Shown: positions 6,555 to 10,747 of the stretch, piece by piece
How the letters are laid out: the number at the start of each line of letters is the position of its first letter
Position numbering within the stretch: the first letter of the stretch is position 1
Assembly: GCA_027577415.1 (NCBI GenBank)
Contig: JANBQS010000893.1
Location: 1-10,747 of the forward strand
Origin: Coemansia sp. RSA 922
Lineage: Eukaryota > Kickxellomycota > Kickxellomycetes > Kickxellales > Kickxellaceae
Direction of reading: 5' to 3'
DNA length: 10,747 nt
Position numbers and translations under genes: made by a program
The notes under the pieces: generated by a model
Database searches by the model: none
Seen by the model: the letters and a program-made list of their open reading frames with translations, nothing else
What the model was told of the DNA's origin: nothing

Positions 6555-6581
6555 GGATCCTCTCTCTAAACTACAGAAAAA

Positions 6582-6595
6582 CAATTGGTGATCAC
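6582..6595 (-). promoter_or_regulatory. CCAAT box with GTGATCAC palindrome
   Basis: On the minus strand the sequence reads GTGATCACCAATTG, 139-152 bp upstream of the cyclophilin ATG. It combines an 8-bp palindrome with a CCAAT box in the orientation of the gene. A similar combination lies upstream of the prefoldin gene at 10656-10676. The regulatory role is inferred. Confidence 0.35.
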
Positions 6596-6608
6596 AAAGT
6601 AAAGAAAT

Positions 6609-7733
6609 TTAATCTATGCTCATAAGCTGGTTATTTTGTTCCTGCAGTATCTCTGTGACGTAGTCCGTCAGCTGCTGACACTCCTCAAAGTCCTCTGCGT
6701 CGTGCGACAGTGGGGCATCTTCATTATCGTCGGAAGAAAAGGTGCCGTTTTTGATCCTGTATCTCAGATAATCGCGGTAGTTTGCAGCATACTTCCAATA
6801 GCCGCGATCCTCAATGCCCAGTCTTGCTTCAAACTCCTCCTCGACCTTGAGATCGTCAACAAAGTGAAAGTAGAACTCATGCATTAGCAGGTTCCGTGCC
6901 GCCACCTCATACGAGGCCTTGATCCTGTTTCCCAGCCACTGCGGTGGCTTGCGCGCATTGACCCTGTAAAACTCAAAGCCACTCGACGCACGCACATGCT
7001 GGACAAACGGCGGATCCACCAGTGCTTTAATTTTAGGCGGAGTCCACGCCACATTGCCCGCCACGCCAGGTATATAGTTGGTATTGCGGACCCTGATGTT
7101 TGACGAAAACGCGCCCGGCAGTAACCCAGCGTCACGCAGAAAAACATTGCCCTGGCGGACTGCCTCTGTCATCGCGCCCAACTCCCGACCCAGCAGGATG
7201 AGTTTCCGTCTGTCCAGCTCGTCCCTTTTGCGCCGTTTGCGCTCGTCCTCCTCCTTCATCCGCTGTAAGAGGTATGGGGGCACTCGGAATGCTCGCAGGT
7301 CCAGCGGAATCCTGTACGCTGGGTGTGGCTGGTGAATACGCGATGACCTGGGGCGTACGTCGCGGAGAAGATCGCAGGATTTTGTCGGATGATGGAACTC
7401 ACCCACGTACTGCGCTACGTGTTTGAGCCACCCTATGCGACCATAGGCCAGATCGCCGATATATCGGGCTTGCTCCTTGTTGCCACCGAGTGCGCTCTCC
7501 ATCACTAATAATGTCCAGTGTGCATCGCTCAGTTGTTGGCCAACTTGTGTGGGAGACGTCTGTCGTTTGTTGTGGTGGAACCGTTCGCGTATCCATGACC
7601 ACAGATACTGTCGCTCAACTGGATCTGTAAACTGTTTGGCTTGACGTAGTAACCGTCTGTATACTGATAGAATACGCTGTTTGTGCCACGTCTTGCGAAA
7701 GAACGGCTGCTTTGGTCGAAATAACTTTAACAT
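6609..7733 (-). CDS. LYR-motif protein, Cup1-like (probably mitochondrial)
   Basis: This gene encodes 374 residues without an intron. The N-terminus is basic (MLKLFRPKQPFFRKTWHKQR) and runs into an LYR-type helix, ILSVYRRLLRQAKQF. Here VYR (residues 24-26) replaces LYR, and the conserved downstream Phe is F35. LYR proteins usually have about 100 residues and serve iron-sulphur transfer or assembly of respiratory complexes and mitoribosomes. This one is much longer and fits the fungal Cup1-like group, named after a fission-yeast mitochondrial LYR protein linked to caffeine resistance. The rest contains PPYLLQRMKEEDERKRRKRD (about 152-171), a charged helix, and an acidic C-terminus (about 335-362). 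It diverges from DRS1 over 274 bp and precedes the cyclophilin gene by 165 bp. I am confident of the LYR-like N-terminus and less so of the subgroup; the function of the long C-terminal part is unknown. Confidence 0.8.
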   Translation of the reverse strand: MLKLFRPKQPFFRKTWHKQRILSVYRRLLRQAKQFTDPVERQYLWSWIRERFHHNKRQTSPTQVGQQLSDAHWTLLVMESALGGNKEQARYIGDLAYGRIGWLKHVAQYVGEFHHPTKSCDLLRDVRPRSSRIHQPHPAYRIPLDLRAFRVPPYLLQRMKEEDERKRRKRDELDRRKLILLGRELGAMTEAVRQGNVFLRDAGLLPGAFSSNIRVRNTNYIPGVAGNVAWTPPKIKALVDPPFVQHVRASSGFEFYRVNARKPPQWLGNRIKASYEVAARNLLMHEFYFHFVDDLKVEEEFEARLGIEDRGYWKYAANYRDYLRYRIKNGTFSSDDNEDAPLSHDAEDFEECQQLTDYVTEILQEQNNQLMSID

Positions 7734-8007
7734 TAATACAATATTTTATGAAAGCATTGCAAGGCAAAGATCAAAGGCTTTCGGTGTGACAACAGCGTCA
7801 CCCTCCCGCCAAGCAATCGACTATGGCTTAATACAGTGGATCAAACGATCAAGATTGCCAAACTTTTTTTTTTTTTTTCCTTTAGATCTCTATTTTTTTC
7901 AACTAGCGTTGCAACTCACAACCAGTCTCTTTTTTTTTGCTAACAGTCCAAATTTATCGTTTTTCCACCTTGTCACCACACTTTTAAACCTGCAGTTATC
8001 CCTAGCA
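7734..8007. promoter_or_regulatory. Shared divergent promoter of the LYR gene and DRS1
   Basis: This 274-bp spacer separates the two divergent start codons. It contains long T tracts on the plus strand (about 7864-7878, 7892-7899 and 7930-7938), typical of nucleosome-poor fungal promoters. It also has an inverted pair GTGAC/GTCAC around 7786-7801. A plus-strand frame in phase with DRS1 is open through it but has no ATG and translates to Phe-rich low complexity, so I treat it as untranslated. T-rich sequence followed by CTAACAG at about 7940-7946 could be a splice acceptor of a leader intron; no donor is evident. Confidence 0.55.
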
Positions 8008-10140
8008 ATGGCGCTCATAGAAGATGACTTTATTATGACCATCGGCGACGACGACGAGGTACCCGATCTCGAAGCCGTTGCCAACGATGCGCCGCCTCCA
8101 CAAAACAAGCGCAAGTTGAACGGTAAACAAAAGGGCGGTAAAAAGGCCAAACCTCAAGAGACCAAAGATGAAGGCGATATGACAAAAGGTTTCCTTGTCG
8201 ATTTGGAGACCGACGGTTTGGACGCTGTACCTCAGACTCTAGATTTCACGCTAGCCCGGGCGTCGTTGAAGAAGCGTAGGAACCCTGGTATGTACTCGAC
8301 CCTTGACGAAAAGATTGCCTTGTCGAGACGTGCAGCCAAGATTGCGCGGCTGGCGGCATTGGACAAGCCTGACGAGATGGAGGTCTCTGAAGAAGAAGAG
8401 GTTGTGGAGAGTGTTAGCGATAATAACGATGAAGATGGGGAGTCTGCTAGCGACGACGAGGAAGAAATGGGCGGCAGTGACAAGGAAGAAGAAGATGCCA
8501 GCGACGATGACGAGGAAAACTCCATGGTTGACGCGCCAGTTCTAGAGGACGAGTCGGGTAGCGAGGTCGAGAGCGACGAGGAGGAGGAGTCTGAGAGCGA
8601 GGTCGACTCTGAATCCGAGGAGTCTGAGGATGATGGCGGCAGCAGCGAGGAAGAGTCCGAGGTCGACGAAATCGAAGAGGCACGCAAGCTCGCATACTTT
8701 GCCAAGCCCGAAGAAGGAGGATCAGCCACCGATATCCCAGAGTCATTCACGACCATGAACCTATCTCGCCAGATTATGAAGGGTCTGACCAAGCTAGGCT
8801 TTGCGCAACCCACGCCCATCCAAGCTCGCACCATCCCATTGGCGCTCCTAGGCAAAGATATTTGCGGTGGTGCGCAAACAGGATCAGGCAAGACTGCCGC
8901 CTTCCTGGTCCCCATCCTCGAGCGCCTGCTCTACCGCCCCAAGAACACGACTGTCACTAGGGTTCTTATCCTCTGCCCCACGCGTGAGCTGGCCATTCAG
9001 TGCCACAACGTGTCGACAAAGTTGGCTGGATTCACCGATATCTCCACATGCCTCTGTGTTGGTGGGTTGTCGCTCAAACAGCAAGAGTCGGAGCTGAAGC
9101 TCAGGCCCGACGTGGTCATTGCTACGCCCGGTCGACTTATCGACCACTTGCGTAACAGCCAGTCGTTCCATCTCGACCAAATCGAGATCCTAGTCATGGA
9201 CGAGGCTGATCGTATGCTGGACGATGGATTTGAAGACGAACTCACAGAGATCATCAAGGCGTGTCCCCAAAAGCGTCAGACCATGCTCTTCTCGGCTACT
9301 ATGACTGACAATGTCGATAAACTTATCCGTCTCTCGCTGCAAAAGCCCGTACGCGTACAAATCGACCCACCGAAATCAGCTGCTCGCGGTCTTACCCAGG
9401 AATTCGTCCGTGTGCGCACTAACAAGGATGAAGATCGCACAGCTCTGTTGGCTGCTTTGTGTAAGCGTCATTTCAAGTCCAAGTGTATTATTTTCTTCCG
9501 CTCAAAGGCCGCCGCCCACCAGATGAAGATTATTTTCGGACTTCTCGGATTGCGCGCCGGCGAGTTGCACGGTAATTTGTCGCAAGAAGGTAGACTACAG
9601 GCCCTGGAGCAGTTCCGTGATGGGCATGTTGACTTTTTGATGGCCACCGATCTGGCTGCTCGCGGTCTTGATGTCACTGGTATCGATACTGTTATCAACT
9701 ACACTATGCCCACGCAGTTCCCCCAGTACTTGCATCGAATTGGACGTACTGCTCGTGCTGGTCGCACTGGTCGCGCCATTACTTTGATTGGCGAGTCGGA
9801 TCGCAAGATGCTCAAACTCGCGGTCAAGAACTCGCCAAAGGACAAGATCAAGCAGCGTGTGGTTCCCAACGAGACCTTGAACAAATACCGGACCAAGGTC
9901 GATGAGCTGGTTGATCAGGTCAAGGATATTATGGCCGAAGAGCGTCAGGAAAAGATGCTAAACGACACAGAGATGCAAGTCACTAGGGCTACGAATCTCA
10001 TTCAGCACAAGGACGAGATCAAGAACCGTCCTCGCCGCACATGGTTCCAGTCAACCAAAGATCGTAAGGAAGCCAAGGATGTCGCTGACAGGACTTATGC
10101 GGGAAAGATAAAGTCTAAGCGGAGTTATGACAAAAACTAG
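8008..10140 (+). CDS. DRS1: DEAD-box RNA helicase Drs1/DDX27, ribosome biogenesis
   Basis: This gene encodes 710 residues from the first ATG of the frame (context GCAATGG). The N-terminus has a Lys-rich, nuclear-localisation-like stretch (about 33-51). A very acidic Asp/Glu/Ser region follows (about 125-223), as in yeast Drs1 and human DDX27. The helicase core is complete: Q motif GFAQPTPIQ (264-272), motif I AQTGSGKT (289-296), Ia PTREL (324-328), Ib TPGRL (373-377), II DEAD (398-401), III SAT (429-431), IV IIFFRSK, V ARGLDVTGID (551-560) and VI HRIGRTARAGR (576-586). The tail carries the family signature around LIQHKDEIKNRPRRTWFQ. The family acts in the nucleolus on pre-rRNA processing for the 60S subunit. 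Yeast Drs1 has about 750 residues. There are no introns and no missing catalytic residues. It converges with the prefoldin gene, with 22 bp between stops. Confidence 0.96.
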   Translation: MALIEDDFIMTIGDDDEVPDLEAVANDAPPPQNKRKLNGKQKGGKKAKPQETKDEGDMTKGFLVDLETDGLDAVPQTLDFTLARASLKKRRNPGMYSTLDEKIALSRRAAKIARLAALDKPDEMEVSEEEEVVESVSDNNDEDGESASDDEEEMGGSDKEEEDASDDDEENSMVDAPVLEDESGSEVESDEEEESESEVDSESEESEDDGGSSEEESEVDEIEEARKLAYFAKPEEGGSATDIPESFTTMNLSRQIMKGLTKLGFAQPTPIQARTIPLALLGKDICGGAQTGSGKTAAFLVPILERLLYRPKNTTVTRVLILCPTRELAIQCHNVSTKLAGFTDISTCLCVGGLSLKQQESELKLRPDVVIATPGRLIDHLRNSQSFHLDQIEILVMDEADRMLDDGFEDELTEIIKACPQKRQTMLFSATMTDNVDKLIRLSLQKPVRVQIDPPKSAARGLTQEFVRVRTNKDEDRTALLAALCKRHFKSKCIIFFRSKAAAHQMKIIFGLLGLRAGELHGNLSQEGRLQALEQFRDGHVDFLMATDLAARGLDVTGIDTVINYTMPTQFPQYLHRIGRTARAGRTGRAITLIGESDRKMLKLAVKNSPKDKIKQRVVPNETLNKYRTKVDELVDQVKDIMAEERQEKMLNDTEMQVTRATNLIQHKDEIKNRPRRTWFQSTKDRKEAKDVADRTYAGKIKSKRSYDKN

Positions 10141-10144
10141 ATAT

Positions 10145-10150
10145 TTTATT
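10145..10150 (-). terminator. Polyadenylation signal of the prefoldin gene
   Basis: TTTATT on the plus strand is AATAAA on the minus strand, 13-18 bp past the prefoldin stop. It lies only 5 bp beyond the DRS1 stop, so the two 3' untranslated regions must overlap. Confidence 0.4.
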
Positions 10151-10162
10151 ATCTCTTAATAA

Positions 10163-10528
10163 CTATGCCTTGCTGATACCCTGGATATCCATTTGAAGTT
10201 TGAATATTTCGACACTCTTCTCCTCTTGCTCCTTGCCTTGGTGCGCGATTCTCTTTTCGATTCGGCCCAGTTCGTCGGTAATATACTCTAGACGCTTTTC
10301 AACGTTGGCAGTTGCCTCGGATTTATCCTGAGGCACCAAAACGGGTCCAATCATCTTGTATACACGAGCACCGTCATTGAGAAGCTTGAACTCGTTGCTG
10401 ACCAAAGTGTTCTCTTGTAACTGCGAGTCCAGCTTCTGTCGGCTAGCCACAAGGGTCGAATATTCCTTTTGCAGCTTTTGCAAAGCCATCGTCTCGCTCT
10501 CGAGCTTCTTACGCTGTTGTTCCGACAT
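10163..10528 (-). CDS. YKE2: Prefoldin subunit 6
   Basis: This gene encodes 121 residues, matching the family length (yeast Yke2 about 114, human PFDN6 about 129). It is a beta-type prefoldin: an N-terminal coiled-coil helix (about 1-48, MSEQQRKKLESE), a hairpin region with NEFKLLNDGARVYKMIGPVL (residues 46-65), and a C-terminal coiled-coil helix (about 72-115). The hexameric prefoldin complex captures unfolded actin and tubulin in the cytosol and delivers them to the CCT chaperonin. The ATG at 10528 is the first in frame and gives the expected start. The gene is intronless, converges with DRS1 and lies about 165 bp downstream of the partial gene at the right edge. Confidence 0.95.
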   Translation of the reverse strand: MSEQQRKKLESETMALQKLQKEYSTLVASRQKLDSQLQENTLVSNEFKLLNDGARVYKMIGPVLVPQDKSEATANVEKRLEYITDELGRIEKRIAHQGKEQEEKSVEIFKLQMDIQGISKA

Positions 10529-10620
10529 TGTTTAATTTATAAGAGGAAAGAAAAAAACAAAAAGGATAATAATGTATAGCAAGATCTGCGCGCACAAAAA
10601 AAATCTCGGAAATACGAGCG

Positions 10621-10632
10621 TTTATTTTTATT
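10621..10632 (-). terminator. Polyadenylation signals of the right-edge gene
   Basis: On the minus strand the sequence is a double AATAAA (AATAAAAATAAA), 63-74 bp downstream of the TAA at 10697-10695. It supports that stop as a real gene end and leaves about 90 bp for the prefoldin promoter. Confidence 0.5.
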
Positions 10633-10655
10633 GGTGCCTTGTATGGGCACTACCA

Positions 10656-10676
10656 GTGATCACCGAGATCAATTGG
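10656..10676 (-). promoter_or_regulatory. CCAAT box with GTGATCAC palindrome upstream of prefoldin
   Basis: On the minus strand CCAATTG is followed 6 bp later by GTGATCAC, 128-148 bp upstream of the prefoldin ATG. It echoes the site at 6582-6595 upstream of the cyclophilin gene. It sits between the stop and the poly(A) signals of the right-edge gene, so it may be transcribed as 3' untranslated sequence of that gene. Confidence 0.3.
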
Positions 10677-10694
10677 ACACATGTAAGCGACTAT

Positions 10695-10747
10695 TTACTG
10701 GTTCGACGGATACGTATAGCCAGAGATAGGAATCATGTTCTCCTTGA
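10695..10747 (-). CDS. C-terminal end of an unidentified protein (partial)
   Basis: Read on the minus strand from the window edge, 16 complete codons give KENMIPISGYTYPSNQ, then TAA at 10697-10695. Paired AATAAA signals follow 63 bp later, and the same-strand spacing resembles that of the LYR-cyclophilin pair. These support a real gene end. The peptide is too short for me to recognise the protein. Chance reading is possible, since only 53 bases are visible. Confidence 0.45.
   Translation of the reverse strand, partial: KENMIPISGYTYPSNQ

Noticed and set aside
6444..6584. An in-frame N-terminal extension of 47 codons on the cyclophilin
   Set aside because: It has no ATG start, and cyclophilin 40 proteins begin close to the catalytic domain as the ATG at 6443 gives. 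The segment also holds the promoter-like elements.
7681..8007. An in-frame N-terminal extension of 109 codons on the DRS1 helicase
   Set aside because: It opens with TTG, has no ATG, and translates to Phe-rich low complexity from T tracts. The ATG at 8008 gives the expected family start and length.
8232..8915. A long Ser-rich open frame antisense to DRS1
   Set aside because: It mirrors the acidic Asp/Glu/Ser codons of the helicase on the other strand and has no independent evidence.
10699..10712. A tRNA B-box-like GGTTCGA
   Set aside because: The following bases do not fit the B-box consensus, no cloverleaf forms around it, and it lies inside the reading frame of the right-edge gene.

Overview
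The window reads as nuclear DNA of an intron-poor fungus. Evidence: the 3' end of a coproporphyrinogen III oxidase gene (HEM13 type), a Cyp40/Cpr6-type cyclophilin, a long LYR-family protein of the fungal Cup1-like kind, a Drs1/DDX27 DEAD-box helicase and a prefoldin subunit 6, with eukaryotic AATAAA signals and no bacterial operon signals. The four conserved genes that are complete here run without a visible intron. I cannot place the fungus more precisely.

Layout. Bases 1-122 are the last 39 codons of HEM13 (+). Bases 123 to about 5312 form an AT-rich, repeat-rich island of genes I do not recognise. Its core is two paralogous membrane proteins in inverted orientation, 898-1713 (+) and 3142-4014 (-). 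Each has four predicted transmembrane segments followed by a C-x2-C-x11-C-x2-C zinc ribbon, with divergent C-terminal tails. Between them lies a minus-strand orphan gene for a charged helical protein (2312-3000), whose first exon is not evident. The island also holds a diverged direct repeat of about 115-120 bp (3002-3120 and 4726-4838) on either side of the second membrane-protein gene, a tandem pair of about 170 bp (4141-4482), a hexanucleotide microsatellite and several palindromes.

From 5313 to 10747 the sequence changes to compact, more GC-rich housekeeping genes: CPR6-like (-), Cup1-like LYR (-), DRS1 (+), prefoldin 6 (-) and the 3' end of an unidentified gene (-). The LYR gene and DRS1 diverge from a 274-bp shared promoter. 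DRS1 and prefoldin 6 converge with only 22 bp between stop codons.

Functionally the right half concerns protein folding (Hsp90 co-chaperone, prefoldin), ribosome biogenesis (Drs1) and probably mitochondria (LYR protein). A perfect two-unit heat-shock element lies upstream of the cyclophilin. The palindrome GTGATCAC with a nearby CCAATTG occurs upstream of both chaperone genes. The most novel content is the left island: an apparently undescribed family of zinc-ribbon, four-pass membrane proteins in a locally duplicated, decaying cluster.
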